DNA from: Natronoarchaeum rubrum
GTDB taxonomy: Archaea; Halobacteriota; Halobacteria; Halobacteriales; Natronoarchaeaceae
Direction: 5' to 3'
NCBI RefSeq assembly: GCF_024494695.1
Contig: NZ_JANHDP010000004.1
Location: 248,001 to 312,000, forward strand
DNA length: 64,000 bases
The notes beneath the pieces are model-generated. The model saw nothing but the letters and a program-made list of their open reading frames with translations, ran no database searches and was not told the origin of the DNA. Below are positions 9,157 through 17,475 of the stretch, in pieces. Made by a program: the position numbers and the translations under genes. Each line of letters starts with the position of its first letter. Within the stretch, counting starts at the first letter, position 1.

Positions 9157-9585
9157 ATGATCCACGAGCAGCGGACCGACGTCGACGGGCTGTCGCCGGC
9201 AGGGTTGCGGGAGGAGTACGACGCGGACCTTCGATCGGTGATCGACGGCCGCGGCGTCGACGCCGTCGTCGAGGAGACGAAGGTCGACCGCGAGATCGTC
9301 GCCGCGCTGGCCGACGGCGAGTCGCCGACGCTCTCGGTGGCCGATGCCGCGGCGATCCAGGCGCTCGATGCCGACGCACCCGACGCCGATACGATCGTCG
9401 AGATGGCCTGGGAGCACCTGCTGCTGGGGATGTCCTCGGCCGTGCTGGACGTCGAGACGCTAGCGAGCGAAGCCGACACCGAGCTCTCGGCCAAGGAGAT
9501 CCAGCAGAAGTTAGAGCGACGCGCCGGGGCGACGCTCGACGAGTTCGTCGCGGTCGAGCACGCCATCGTCGACAGGCAGTACTAG
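9157..9585 (+). CDS. DUF5791-like haloarchaeal protein
   Basis: A 142-residue acidic, soluble, mostly helical protein (MIHEQRTDVDGLSPAGLREEY). It has no membrane segment and no catalytic motif I recognise. It follows the Tad-like locus by 35 bp; CATATTGG about 30 bp before the ATG may be a promoter of its own, so co-function with the Tad genes is not implied. The sequence and length suit the haloarchaeal DUF5791 family, which I name with moderate confidence. Function unknown. Confidence 0.75.
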   Translation: MIHEQRTDVDGLSPAGLREEYDADLRSVIDGRGVDAVVEETKVDREIVAALADGESPTLSVADAAAIQALDADAPDADTIVEMAWEHLLLGMSSAVLDVETLASEADTELSAKEIQQKLERRAGATLDEFVAVEHAIVDRQY

Positions 9586-9629
9586 CGCCGACCGAAAGAG
9601 GCAGTTAGCACGAGACGCGACTCGGTATC

Positions 9630-10526
9630 ATGCGCGTCGCAATCCTGGGCTGTGGCTACGTCGGCGTCGAACTCGGGCGGCAGCTGACGGCGGCCGGCCA
9701 CGAGGCGATCGGCGTCAGGCGATCGGACGACGGCGTCGAGACGATCGAGGCGGCGGGGTTCGAGGCGGTGCAGGCCGACGTCACCGACGACGAGTCGCTG
9801 GCGGCCGTTCCCGACGCCGACGCGGTCGTGTTCGCGGCGAGTTCGGGCGGGCGCGGCGCCACGGCCGCCCGCGAGGTGTACGTCGACGGGCTTCGGACGG
9901 CGATCGACCACTTCGGCGCCCGCGAGGACGCTCCGGAGCGGCTCGTCTACACGTCGAGCACCGGCGTCTACGGCGATCACGACGGCGCGTTCGTCGACGA
10001 ATCGACGCCGATCGAGCCGACGACAGAGAAGACCGAGGTGCTCGCCGAAGCCGAACGATTGGCTCGCGAGCGAGCGGCCGAGCGCGGAATCGACGGCACC
10101 GTCGCCCGCTTTTCGGGGCTGTACGGGCCGGACCGGTATCGGCTGGAGCGGTATCTGGAGGGGCCGGTGACCGAGGGGTACCTGAACATGGTCCACCGCG
10201 AGGACGCCGCCGGCGCCGTCCGATATCTGCTCGAAGACGATCTGGCCCGCGACGAGGTCGTGCTCGTGACCGACGACGAGCCGGCGCCGAAGTGGGAGTT
10301 TGCGGACTGGCTGGCCGAGCAGTGCGACGAGCCTGCACCGCCAAAGCGGACCAAAGAGGACCGGTTGGAGGATCCCGACCTCTCCGAGGCGGGGCGGCGC
10401 CGCATCCGGACGAGCAAGCGCTGCTCGAACGATCGGCTCCGGGAGCTTGGCTACGAACTGGCCTATCCGACGTACCGCGAGGGGTATCGGGCGGCGATCG
10501 AGGCCTATCTCGGAGCGTCAGGCTGA
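9630..10526 (+). CDS. NAD(P)-dependent epimerase/dehydratase, extended SDR family
   Basis: A 298-residue Rossmann-fold enzyme of the extended SDR (YeeZ/sugar epimerase-like) group. The N-terminus shows the dinucleotide motif GCGYVG (residues 7-12), and the middle holds YTSSTGVYGDH, the usual active-site Ser/Thr-Tyr region. The C-terminal quarter is charged and holds TSKRCSNDRLRELGY, typical of this group where the substrate lobe closes. It has its own ATG 44 bp after the previous gene. The substrate cannot be told from sequence; a nucleotide-sugar or a related small molecule is likely. Confidence 0.85.
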   Translation: MRVAILGCGYVGVELGRQLTAAGHEAIGVRRSDDGVETIEAAGFEAVQADVTDDESLAAVPDADAVVFAASSGGRGATAAREVYVDGLRTAIDHFGAREDAPERLVYTSSTGVYGDHDGAFVDESTPIEPTTEKTEVLAEAERLARERAAERGIDGTVARFSGLYGPDRYRLERYLEGPVTEGYLNMVHREDAAGAVRYLLEDDLARDEVVLVTDDEPAPKWEFADWLAEQCDEPAPPKRTKEDRLEDPDLSEAGRRRIRTSKRCSNDRLRELGYELAYPTYREGYRAAIEAYLGASG

Positions 10527-10536
10527 CGCCGCTGTA

Positions 10537-10635
10537 CTCCGGGCTGTGGACTTCCCGCACCGGTCCGATCAACCGCTCTGTCGGGCAATTTTTCGGTGGA
10601 AGGCCGCCACAGCCGGAGGAATCCTAACTTCCACC
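10537..10635 (+). ncRNA. Candidate structured RNA or bistable hairpin in the SDR-DHH spacer
   Basis: CTCCGGGCTGTGG (10537-10549) pairs with CCACAGCCGGAG (10607-10618) over 12 bp with a single bulged G. Inside it, CTTCC-cgc-ACC (10551-10561) pairs with GGTGGAAG (10595-10602) around a 3-nt bulge, extended by G10562-C10594. An apical CCGA/TCGG stem (10565-10568/10581-10584) closes the tip. A second, perfect partner CTTCCACC (10628-10635) competes for GGTGGAAG. It begins 10 nt after the SDR stop and ends before the DHH TATA-like box. It may be a 3' UTR element, terminator or independent RNA; no known RNA family is recognised. Confidence 0.5.
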
Positions 10636-10652
10636 CCTCTCTCGGGCGAACA

Positions 10653-10658
10653 TTCTTA
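10653..10658 (+). promoter_or_regulatory. TATA-like box of the DHH phosphoesterase gene
   Basis: TTCTTA sits 27 bp before the ATG at 10683, the expected distance for a leaderless transcript. This places the folded element at 10537-10635 upstream of this promoter rather than in the leader of the gene. Confidence 0.4.
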
Positions 10659-10682
10659 GCCGATGGGTGTCTCACAACGCAT

Positions 10683-11849
10683 ATGCGGTCTCCAGTCGCT
10701 CAGCGGGGCGTCGTCGACGACGCGCTTCGGGCGGTCGGGCCCGACCTCGCGCTGCTGGCCGCCGGCGTCGCCGCAGTCGTGCTGCTGGCGGTGCTGTGGC
10801 TCGCCGTCCAGTGGCTCAGGCGACCGCCGGGCGTCCGCTTCCAGCGGCTGCTCGACGACCACGATCGCGTCGCCGTGTTGATGCATCCGAACCCCGATCC
10901 GGACGCGATGTCCTGTGCGCTGGCGGTCGCCGCCATCGCCGAGACGGTCGACACCGAGACGCGCCTGTGCTACCCCGGCCAGATCCGCCACCAGGAGAAC
11001 CGGGCGTTCCGGACGGTGCTGGAACTGGAAGCCGAGCGGATCGACACCGCCGACGAGCTGGACGACGACCCAGTCGTCCTCGTCGACCACAACGCCGCGC
11101 GAGGGTTCCCCGGCGCCGAGGGCGTCGACCCGATCGCGGTCGTCGACCACCACCCCGGAGACGGCGAGGGGACCAGTTTCACCGACGTGCGGACGAACTA
11201 CGGCGCCTGCGCGAGCATTCTCGCGGAGTACCTCGAAGCGGTCGGCGTCCGGCCGATCGGCGACGACGAGGACGCCGACGACGCCGCCCAACCGCTTCCC
11301 TGGGAGGTTGCGACCGGGCTGTTGTACGGCATCCAGTCCGACACCAACCACCTGACCAAGGGCTGTACCGGCGCCGAGTTCTCCGCCGCGGCGTACCTGT
11401 TCCCCGGCATCGACGAGGGGGCGCTCGACCGGATCGCGAACCCGCAGGTCAGCGCCGAAACCCTGGAGATCAAGGCCCGCGCGATCCGCGAGCGCGAGAT
11501 CCGCGGCTCCTTCGCGGTGGCGGCGGTCGGCGACGTCTCGAACGTCGACGCCATCCCGCAGGCCGCCGACGAACTGCTCTACCTGGAGGGGATCACCGCG
11601 GTCGTCGTCTACGGGAAGTACGACGACAGCCTCCACCTCTCGGGGCGCTCGCGGGACGATCGGGTCCACATGGGCGACATCCTCTCGTCGGTCGTCGACG
11701 ACATCCCGATGGCGTCGGCCGGCGGCCACGCCCGGATGGGCGGCGGGCAGATCTCGATCGCGCACATGCAGGGGATCGGCCCCTCGGAGGGACTCACCGA
11801 ACACGAGTTCACCGAGCGACTGTTCGGCGCGCTCTCGGGCGACATCTGA
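10683..11849 (+). CDS. Membrane-anchored DHH/DHHA1 family phosphoesterase
   Basis: A 388-residue protein with one N-terminal membrane helix (about residues 17-42) and a cytosolic DHH phosphoesterase. Metal motifs are HPNPDPDAMS (about residue 68), LVDHNAA and VVDHHPGDG (about residue 154); the DHHA1 substrate-binding end has GGHARMGGGQIS (about residue 345). Relatives are nanoRNases or cyclic di-nucleotide phosphodiesterases of the RecJ/NrnA/GdpP type, and haloarchaea use c-di-AMP. A single-helix anchor plus a DHH domain is compatible with a membrane c-di-AMP hydrolase, but no PAS or GGDEF-like part is present. Substrate remains open. ATG 10683 is chosen from its promoter spacing. Confidence 0.88.
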   Translation: MRSPVAQRGVVDDALRAVGPDLALLAAGVAAVVLLAVLWLAVQWLRRPPGVRFQRLLDDHDRVAVLMHPNPDPDAMSCALAVAAIAETVDTETRLCYPGQIRHQENRAFRTVLELEAERIDTADELDDDPVVLVDHNAARGFPGAEGVDPIAVVDHHPGDGEGTSFTDVRTNYGACASILAEYLEAVGVRPIGDDEDADDAAQPLPWEVATGLLYGIQSDTNHLTKGCTGAEFSAAAYLFPGIDEGALDRIANPQVSAETLEIKARAIREREIRGSFAVAAVGDVSNVDAIPQAADELLYLEGITAVVVYGKYDDSLHLSGRSRDDRVHMGDILSSVVDDIPMASAGGHARMGGGQISIAHMQGIGPSEGLTEHEFTERLFGALSGDI

Positions 11850-11892
11850 CAGCATCGCGGGGTGTTTTGTGCCTGGGGCGGGAACGACGCGT

Positions 11893-12111
11893 ATGGGCTA
11901 CACGGTGCAGTACTACGACCTCGTTCTGGGAGTGATCGCCGGGAGCCTCCTCACCGGCCTCGCCGCCGGCCTCGCCACGAAGCTCGCGACGCCGCTGACG
12001 CTGGCGGCGTCCGGGCTGCTCGCGATGGCGGCAATCTACCACGGACTGTTCGTCAACGGTCCGGTCGACGGCGTCGACGATCTCTCGCAGGAAGCCGAAC
12101 TGTTCGAGTAG
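11893..12111 (+). CDS. Small two-helix membrane protein upstream of the phosphate transporter
   Basis: A 72-residue protein, MGYTVQYYDLVLG at the start, with two hydrophobic segments (about residues 9-27 and 31-51) and an acidic tail (VDDLSQEAELFE). It lies 43 bp after the DHH gene and 94 bp before the PiT transporter on the same strand. I chose ATG 11893 over the GTG at 11869, because the longer form only adds a Gly/Thr stub. No family is recognised; its function is unknown. Confidence 0.65.
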   Translation: MGYTVQYYDLVLGVIAGSLLTGLAAGLATKLATPLTLAASGLLAMAAIYHGLFVNGPVDGVDDLSQEAELFE

Positions 12112-12155
12112 CGACGCTCGTCGGACGCCGACGCTGCCGACCCCATCCCGGCAGT

Positions 12156-12161
12156 CATAAG
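12156..12161 (+). promoter_or_regulatory. TATA-like box pointing at the ATG at 12186
   Basis: CATAAG lies about 27 bp before the ATG at 12186, which opens only an 8-codon frame (MLEVFVTW, stop TAG 12210-12212). A second AT-rich stretch, CTTTTTTGATA at 12174-12184, sits about 27 bp before the GTG at 12206. Which one is used decides the start of the phosphate transporter. Confidence 0.35.
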
Positions 12162-12205
12162 GGCGCTGGCAGCACTTTTTGATACATGTTAGAGGTGTTC
12201 GTTAC

Positions 12206-13375
12206 GTGGTAGAGGTGCTCCTGGTCGCGGGGCTGATCGTCGCGGGGTTCGTCGGGTTCAACATCGGCGGCTCCTCGACGGGCGTCGCGTTCGGGCCGGC
12301 CGTCGGCGCCGGCCTGCTCAGGAAAGTCACCGCCGGGGCGCTGATGAGCGTGTTCGTGCTGCTCGGCGGGTGGACGGTCGGCCGGAACGTCGTCGAGACG
12401 ATGGGCGGGAAGATCGTCCCGGCGGACTACTTCACGCTCTCGGCGAGCGTCGCCATCCTGCTGTTCATCGGGCTGGGAATGCTCGTCGCCAACGTCTACG
12501 GCGTCCCCGTCTCGACGTCGATGACCGCCGTCGGCGCCATCGCCGGGCTGGGGCTGGCCGTCGGCGATCTCAACTTCGAGGAGATGGGCCGGATCGTGCT
12601 GTGGTGGATCGTCGCGCCGGTGCTCGCGTTCTGGATCGGCGGCGTGATCGGACGCTACCTCTACCCGCACCTCGAAGCTCGCTTCGCCGTCGAGACGACG
12701 CCGGGATCGCTGTTCGCGCTGGATCGCAGTGGGACGGTTCCGCGCCCGACGCTGGGCCCGAACACGACGCCCCGTGAAGTCGTCGGCAGCGCGCTCGTGG
12801 TCGCGATTGCGTGCTACATGGCCTTTAGCGCCGGCGCGAGCAACGTCGCCAACGCGGTCGCCCCGCTGGTCGGGAGCGAGGCCATCGAGATGAACGCGGG
12901 GATCCTGCTGGGCGGCGTCGCCATCGGCCTGGGCGGATTCACGATCGCGCGGCGGACGATGGACACCGTCGGCACCGACCTCACCGACCTGCCGATCCTC
13001 GCCGCGCTGATCGTCGCCGTCGTCTCCTCGACGATCACCACGTTCCTCTCGTATCTGGGGATCCCGGTCAGCCTCGCGCTGAGTTCGATCATGTGCATCG
13101 TCGGGCTCGGCTGGGGCCGGGCGACCCGCGTCGCGACCATCTCGGACACGATTACGCGCAAGAAGGAAGTCGACGTGTCGGTCCACGCGCTGACCGCCGA
13201 CGAGGGCCGGGCGCCAGAGGACGTCGAGCGCATCGGCGAGGAAGAGCCCGACGACCTGCGCGTCGGCGACCTGTACGACGCCGCTGCGACGGCGCGGGTC
13301 ATCTCGCTGTGGATCTTCTCGCCGTCGGCCGCGGCGACGATTTCGTACCTGTTCTTCCGAGTCGTCGGCGTCTGA
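12206..13375 (+). CDS. pit: Inorganic phosphate transporter, PiT (PHO4) family
   Basis: A 389-residue integral membrane phosphate:cation symporter. The two inverted PHO4 repeats are visible: GFNIGGSSTGVAFGPAVG near the N-terminus and AFSAGASNVANAVAPLVG in the second half. A charged cytosolic loop (about residues 310-350) precedes the last helix. Start: GTG 12206 gives VVEVLLVAG; the in-frame TTG at 12179 is less likely. An upstream ATG at 12186 reads MLEV and runs into a stop 8 codons later; removing 20 bp between two TAGAGGTG copies would join it to this frame (see findings). The small membrane protein gene before it may be co-transcribed. Confidence 0.9.
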   Translation: MVEVLLVAGLIVAGFVGFNIGGSSTGVAFGPAVGAGLLRKVTAGALMSVFVLLGGWTVGRNVVETMGGKIVPADYFTLSASVAILLFIGLGMLVANVYGVPVSTSMTAVGAIAGLGLAVGDLNFEEMGRIVLWWIVAPVLAFWIGGVIGRYLYPHLEARFAVETTPGSLFALDRSGTVPRPTLGPNTTPREVVGSALVVAIACYMAFSAGASNVANAVAPLVGSEAIEMNAGILLGGVAIGLGGFTIARRTMDTVGTDLTDLPILAALIVAVVSSTITTFLSYLGIPVSLALSSIMCIVGLGWGRATRVATISDTITRKKEVDVSVHALTADEGRAPEDVERIGEEEPDDLRVGDLYDAAATARVISLWIFSPSAAATISYLFFRVVGV

Positions 13376-13447
13376 ACGCCGCGGCGTCGAGTCGCGCGGT
13401 TGCGGCGCCGAGCCCCACTGTTTCGGCACTGGGCCGACTCCCATGGT

Positions 13448-13473
13448 CGCAGCGGCGTGTCGACGCCGCTGCG
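13448..13473. terminator. Strong GC hairpin downstream of the phosphate transporter
   Basis: CGCAGCGGCGT (13448-13458) and ACGCCGCTGCG (13463-13473) form a perfect 11-bp stem around a GTCG loop, 72 bp after the PiT stop and 90 bp before the aldo/keto reductase. No T-run follows directly, so it is a structure-only terminator or RNA-stability candidate. Confidence 0.4.
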
Positions 13474-13562
13474 CTGTCATCGCCTCCGCCGCCGCTGCGC
13501 GGTCACCGACTCCGCGACCCGAACCAGCCGCACTTTTCCACGCCCGGCCCGTACTCCGGTCC

Positions 13563-14651
13563 ATGGCGACGAACGCGGGCACGTGGGCGTACCGCGACCG
13601 ATTCCACGAGTCGTTCGGGCGCACCTACTTCCGACGGTTCGGCGACGGGCTGGCGTCGAGCATCGGCATCGGGACGTATCTCGGCGACCCGACCGACGAC
13701 GTCGACGAGCAGTACCACGACGCGATCGTGACGGGACTGGAACACGGCATCAACGCGGTCGACACCGCGATCAACTACCGCTGCCAGCGCAGCGAGCGCG
13801 TCGTCGGGCGCGCGCTCGACGACGCCGACGCCGAGCGCGAGGAGGTCGTCGTCGCGACCAAAGGCGGCTTTCTTCCCTTCGACGGCGAGCGCCCCGAGGA
13901 CCCCGGCCGGTACGTCCGCGAGGAGTTCGTCGAGCCCGGCATCGTCCCTCGCGACGCGCTGGTCCGGGGCAACCACTGCATCCACCCCGACTTCCTCGAC
14001 GACCAGCTCGACCGATCGCTGGAGAATCTCGGCCTCGATACGATCGATCTCTACTACGTCCACAATCCGGAGGCCCAGCTCGCGGAGCGATCGCGCGAGG
14101 CCGTCTACGATCAGCTCGAAGCCGCGTTCGAACGTCTGGAGAAGCGGGCCGCAGAGGGCGACATCGAGCGCTACGGCGTCGCGACGTGGAACTGCTTCCG
14201 GGTGCCCCGGGGCGACGACAGCTACCTCTCGCTGCCGGAGGTCGTCTCACGGGCGCGCGACGCCGCCGACGCGGCGGGGAACGCGGCGACGCACTTCCGG
14301 GCGATCCAGCTCCCGTTCAACGTCGTGATGGCCGACGCCTTCACCGTCGACGCCCACGAGACGCCCGAGGGCGACAAGAGCGCCCTGCAGTTCGCCAACG
14401 ACGCCGAACTCGACGTGTTCACGAGCGCGAGCATCGCGCAGGGCGAGCTCGCCGAGAACCTGCCAGAGGAGGTCGCGGCGCGCCTGCAGGGCGACACGAC
14501 CGCCCAGCGCGCGATCAATTTCGCCCGCAGCGCGCCCGGCGTGACCTGTTCGCTCGTCGGCGCGAAGTCGGTCGCCCACGTCGAGGAGAACGTCGCCGCG
14601 GGCACCTTCGACCCGCTGGGCGCCGACGCGTTCGACGCCGTCTTCGAGTAG
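13563..14651 (+). CDS. Aldo/keto reductase family protein
   Basis: A 362-residue NADPH-dependent oxidoreductase with a TIM-barrel fold. The family motif around the catalytic Asp is NAVDTAINYRCQRSE (about residue 65), a catalytic-type Lys follows in VVATKGG, and a His lies in YVHNPE. The C-terminal GVTCSLVGAKSVAHVEENV is the usual cofactor-binding end. It is longer than the 280-residue aldo/keto reductase at the other end of the window and belongs to a different subgroup (YccK/Tas-like). ATG 13563 fits a CACTTTTCC promoter element about 30 bp upstream; the frame is open further upstream but has no plausible start. Substrate unknown. Confidence 0.87.
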   Translation: MATNAGTWAYRDRFHESFGRTYFRRFGDGLASSIGIGTYLGDPTDDVDEQYHDAIVTGLEHGINAVDTAINYRCQRSERVVGRALDDADAEREEVVVATKGGFLPFDGERPEDPGRYVREEFVEPGIVPRDALVRGNHCIHPDFLDDQLDRSLENLGLDTIDLYYVHNPEAQLAERSREAVYDQLEAAFERLEKRAAEGDIERYGVATWNCFRVPRGDDSYLSLPEVVSRARDAADAAGNAATHFRAIQLPFNVVMADAFTVDAHETPEGDKSALQFANDAELDVFTSASIAQGELAENLPEEVAARLQGDTTAQRAINFARSAPGVTCSLVGAKSVAHVEENVAAGTFDPLGADAFDAVFE

Positions 14652-14675
14652 CGACCGGACGACGCGTTCGGGCGG

Positions 14676-14846
14676 CTACCGGAGCTCCTTCCACTCGCCG
14701 CCACACTCCGGGCAGGCCCTGACGGTGCCGATCTCGCCCGGGTCGTTTTTCGTCTTGAGCGTCTTCTCGCAGTCCGCACAGTTGACGCGCTCGTAGGTGT
14801 CCTTGAAGAGGTCGCCGTCGCGCAGCGCCTTCCTGACGGATTTCAT
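14676..14846 (-). CDS. HVO_0758-like small zinc finger protein
   Basis: A 56-residue protein (MKSVRKALRDGDLFKDTYERV at the start) with two zinc-binding knuckles, CADC and CPEC, spaced like a rubredoxin-type ribbon. Length and the KTKNDPGEIGTVRACPECG plan match the haloarchaeal HVO_0758 family of mini zinc-finger proteins. It is convergent with the aldo/keto reductase (24 bp between stops). A T-rich element (CCTTTTTGCC on the minus strand) lies about 27-30 bp before the ATG, consistent with a leaderless mRNA. Molecular role unknown; such proteins are thought to mediate nucleic-acid or protein contacts. Confidence 0.85.
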   Translation of the reverse strand: MKSVRKALRDGDLFKDTYERVNCADCEKTLKTKNDPGEIGTVRACPECGGEWKELR

Positions 14847-15007
14847 GATAGTTATGGATGTAACCAACCGGCAAAAAGGCACGGGTCGGCGGCGCCGTCG
14901 CGAGGACAGCACCGGAACGAGCGCCTCGCTGGCGTTCCCGGCCGACAAGCCGTCCCGATGGCGCCGCGAACCGGGATGTTGAAACACCGCGGCTCGAAAC
15001 GCCGACC

Positions 15008-16201
15008 GTGAACCGATCGAGCGATCACAGGGGCCGACTGTTCGGGTCGCTGTGCGCGCTCGTCTTCCTCGTCAACTTCGCGCGGGTGGTGTTCGCGCCG
15101 CTGGTCGAACCGCTCCGGGCCGCATTCGGACTGTCTGCCGGCGTCGCCGGGCTGGTCGTCACGCTGGCGTGGCTCGGCAGCGCGTTGCTCCGACTGCCGA
15201 CCGGCTACCTGCTGACCCGCGTCTCGCGCCAGCGCGTCGTGCTCGGGACCGGCGTCGTCCTAACGGGCGCAGCGGCGTTCGCGGCGACCGCCCAGTCCGT
15301 CGTCGCGCTGGGGGCGGGGGCGCTCCTGCTCGGTCTGGCCAGCGGCGCCTACTTCGTCGCCGCGAACCCGCTGGTCAGCGAGCTGTTCCCCTCCAGCGTC
15401 GGTCGAGCGATGGGGGTCCACGGCACCGCCAGCCAACTCGCGGCCGCCGCCGCGCCGCTGGCGGTCGGCGGGCTGATCGCCGTTCGATCCTGGCGGGCCG
15501 TGTTCGTCGCGCTCGCGGTCGCCGGTGCCGTCGCGACCGCCGCGTTCTACCTGATCGCGCGCCGGGCGACGCTGCCCGCGGCCGGCACGGCCGACCGGGA
15601 CTTGTTGGGAGCGATCCGACGCCAGTGGCGGATCGTCCTCGCGGCGGTCGCGATCGTCGGCACGACCGGGTTCGTCTGGAACGGCTTTTTCAACTTCTAC
15701 GTCACCTACCTCGTCGAAACGAAGGCGTTCGGCGAGCCGCTGGCCCGCCGGATGCTGACGGTCGTGTTCGCCGCCGGCGTCCCGGCGTTCTGGTTCACCG
15801 GTCGACTCGCCGACCGCGTGGCCTACGTCCCGCTGTTGCTCTCGATCCTTGGCGGGTTCGTCGCCAGCCTGCTCGCGCTGACCGCCGTCGACTCGACCGC
15901 GCTCGTGATCGCAGTCAGCGTCGTTCTGGGGTACGTGATCCACGGGCTGTTCCCGACGATCGACACCTACCTGCTCGCGTCGCTGCCCGACCGCCACCGG
16001 GCCAGCGCCTACGCCTTCTACAGCGCGAGCATGATGCTCGTCCAGGCCAGCGGCAGCGTCGTCGTCGGGACGATCCGGGACGCCGGCGTCGGCTTCGACG
16101 CGCTCTTTCGGTCGCTCGCGCTGGGGCTCGGCGTCGTGCTCGTCGGCCTGCTCGTGCTCTACCGTGCCGACGCGCTTCCGGACGGCGCGCGGGAAGCCTG
16201 A
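15008..16201 (+). CDS. Major facilitator superfamily transporter
   Basis: A 397-residue protein with twelve predicted membrane helices in two halves of six. The cytosolic loop between helices 2 and 3 carries a degenerate MFS motif A (LLRLPTGYLLTRVSRQRVVLG), and the equivalent loop in the second half reads FTGRLADRVAY. The start is GTG 15008 (VNRSSDHRGR). The next gene, a glycosyltransferase, lies 74 bp downstream on the same strand with its own promoter-like element. Substrate cannot be predicted; distant similarity to nitrate/nitrite or sugar MFS groups is possible. Confidence 0.88.
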   Translation: MNRSSDHRGRLFGSLCALVFLVNFARVVFAPLVEPLRAAFGLSAGVAGLVVTLAWLGSALLRLPTGYLLTRVSRQRVVLGTGVVLTGAAAFAATAQSVVALGAGALLLGLASGAYFVAANPLVSELFPSSVGRAMGVHGTASQLAAAAAPLAVGGLIAVRSWRAVFVALAVAGAVATAAFYLIARRATLPAAGTADRDLLGAIRRQWRIVLAAVAIVGTTGFVWNGFFNFYVTYLVETKAFGEPLARRMLTVVFAAGVPAFWFTGRLADRVAYVPLLLSILGGFVASLLALTAVDSTALVIAVSVVLGYVIHGLFPTIDTYLLASLPDRHRASAYAFYSASMMLVQASGSVVVGTIRDAGVGFDALFRSLALGLGVVLVGLLVLYRADALPDGAREA

Positions 16202-16275
16202 TGCGGCGCCGGGAAGGTATCGCAGCACCGACCGGAAGCGCCGACGTTTTGAGCGTCCGGACCAAGCCACCCACG

Positions 16276-17400
16276 ATGGAGTACGTCCAGGAGCGGATCG
16301 CGACGCTGCACGACCTGACGGGGGCGGCGCCGGACGCCCCGACGGGTCGCAGCGCCGTGATCGTCCCGATGACCGATCGGGAGTACGCCGGTCGCGCCGC
16401 CGAGCGGGTGCTCTCGACGCTCGCGGACGTCGACCCGGCACGCGTGATCGTGGCGCTGCGCGCGCCGCCCGAGCGCGTCCGCCCGTTCCGGGAGTGGCTC
16501 GACGGGTTCGACTTCGACGCGGATCTGCTGTGGTGCAACGGCCCCGCCGTAGAGTCGTTGCTGGACGATCGCGGCCTCGAGGGCGACCACGGGAAGGGCC
16601 GTGACGTCTGGCTCGCGCTCGGCGTTGCCGCCGCCGACAGCGAGTTCGTCGTCGTCCACGACGCCGACGCCAAGAGCTACGCGCCGACCCACGTCCCCCG
16701 CCTGCTCGCGCCGCTGGCCGCGGACTACTCGTTCTCGAAGGGGTACTACGCCCGCGTCGAGAACGGCCGGCTGTACGGTCGGCTCTACCGCCTGTTCGTC
16801 GCGCCGCTGCTCCGCGCGCTCGGCGACGCCGATCACGATCCCGTCCTCGACTACCTCGACGCGTTCCGCTACCCGCTGGCCGGCGAGTTCGCGATGACCG
16901 CCGGGCTGGCCCGCTCGGTCCGCGCGCAGCCGAGCTGGGGATTGGAGATCGGCACGCTCGGCGAGACGTTCGACCGGGTCGGCTTCGAGGGCTCCGCGCA
17001 GGTCGACCTCGGCGTCCACGAGCACGACCACCGCGCGGTCTCGGGCGCCGACGGGCTCTCCGGGATGGCCGAGCAGGTCGGCGCCGCGCTGTTCCGGGTG
17101 CTGGAGGACCAGGGTATCGCCGTCGACTACGACGCCGTCCGCGAGCGCTACCGCGAGGTCGGCGCCGCGATGGTCGACCAGTACGCCGCCGACGCCGCGT
17201 TCAACGAGCTCGCGTTCGACCGCACCGCCGAGCGCGAGCAGGTCCGCACCTACGCGGAGGCGATTTCGGCGCCCGGCCCCGATCAGCGACTCCCGGCCTG
17301 GCGGGACGCCCCGCTGTCGCCCGACGAGGTGGTCGACGCCGCCGAACGGGCGCTCGAATCGGCGCCCGATTCCTCGGATGGCGTCGCGCTGGACGACTGA
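16276..17400 (+). CDS. Glucosyl-3-phosphoglycerate synthase-like glycosyltransferase (GT81)
   Basis: A 374-residue GT-A glycosyltransferase. HGKGRDVWLAL and the divalent-metal motif VVHDADAKSY, followed by GEFAMT and GLEIGTLGETFDRVG, match the order of blocks in GpgS (glucosyl-3-phosphoglycerate synthase), which moves glucose from a nucleotide sugar to 3-phosphoglycerate on the way to glucosylglycerate. No partner phosphatase is adjacent, so the product may be used differently here. The C-terminal 60 residues are charged and species-specific. ATG 16276 sits 28 bp after a CGTTTTGAG element. Family call is good; donor and acceptor are inference. Confidence 0.83.
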   Translation: MEYVQERIATLHDLTGAAPDAPTGRSAVIVPMTDREYAGRAAERVLSTLADVDPARVIVALRAPPERVRPFREWLDGFDFDADLLWCNGPAVESLLDDRGLEGDHGKGRDVWLALGVAAADSEFVVVHDADAKSYAPTHVPRLLAPLAADYSFSKGYYARVENGRLYGRLYRLFVAPLLRALGDADHDPVLDYLDAFRYPLAGEFAMTAGLARSVRAQPSWGLEIGTLGETFDRVGFEGSAQVDLGVHEHDHRAVSGADGLSGMAEQVGAALFRVLEDQGIAVDYDAVRERYREVGAAMVDQYAADAAFNELAFDRTAEREQVRTYAEAISAPGPDQRLPAWRDAPLSPDEVVDAAERALESAPDSSDGVALDD

Positions 17401-17443
17401 AGAGGTAGTAGTCGGAACTTTCTGTGCTCCGGTGAGCCGAACG

Positions 17444-17449
17444 CTTATT
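17444..17449 (+). promoter_or_regulatory. TATA-like box of the HicBA pair
   Basis: CTTATT is centred about 29 bp before the ATG at 17476. The pair is thus likely to be transcribed as a short leaderless bicistronic mRNA; an antitoxin operator would overlap this region, but no clear dyad is seen. Confidence 0.35.
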
Positions 17450-17475
17450 CCGGTCGTGGCACAAGTACGATCGTA

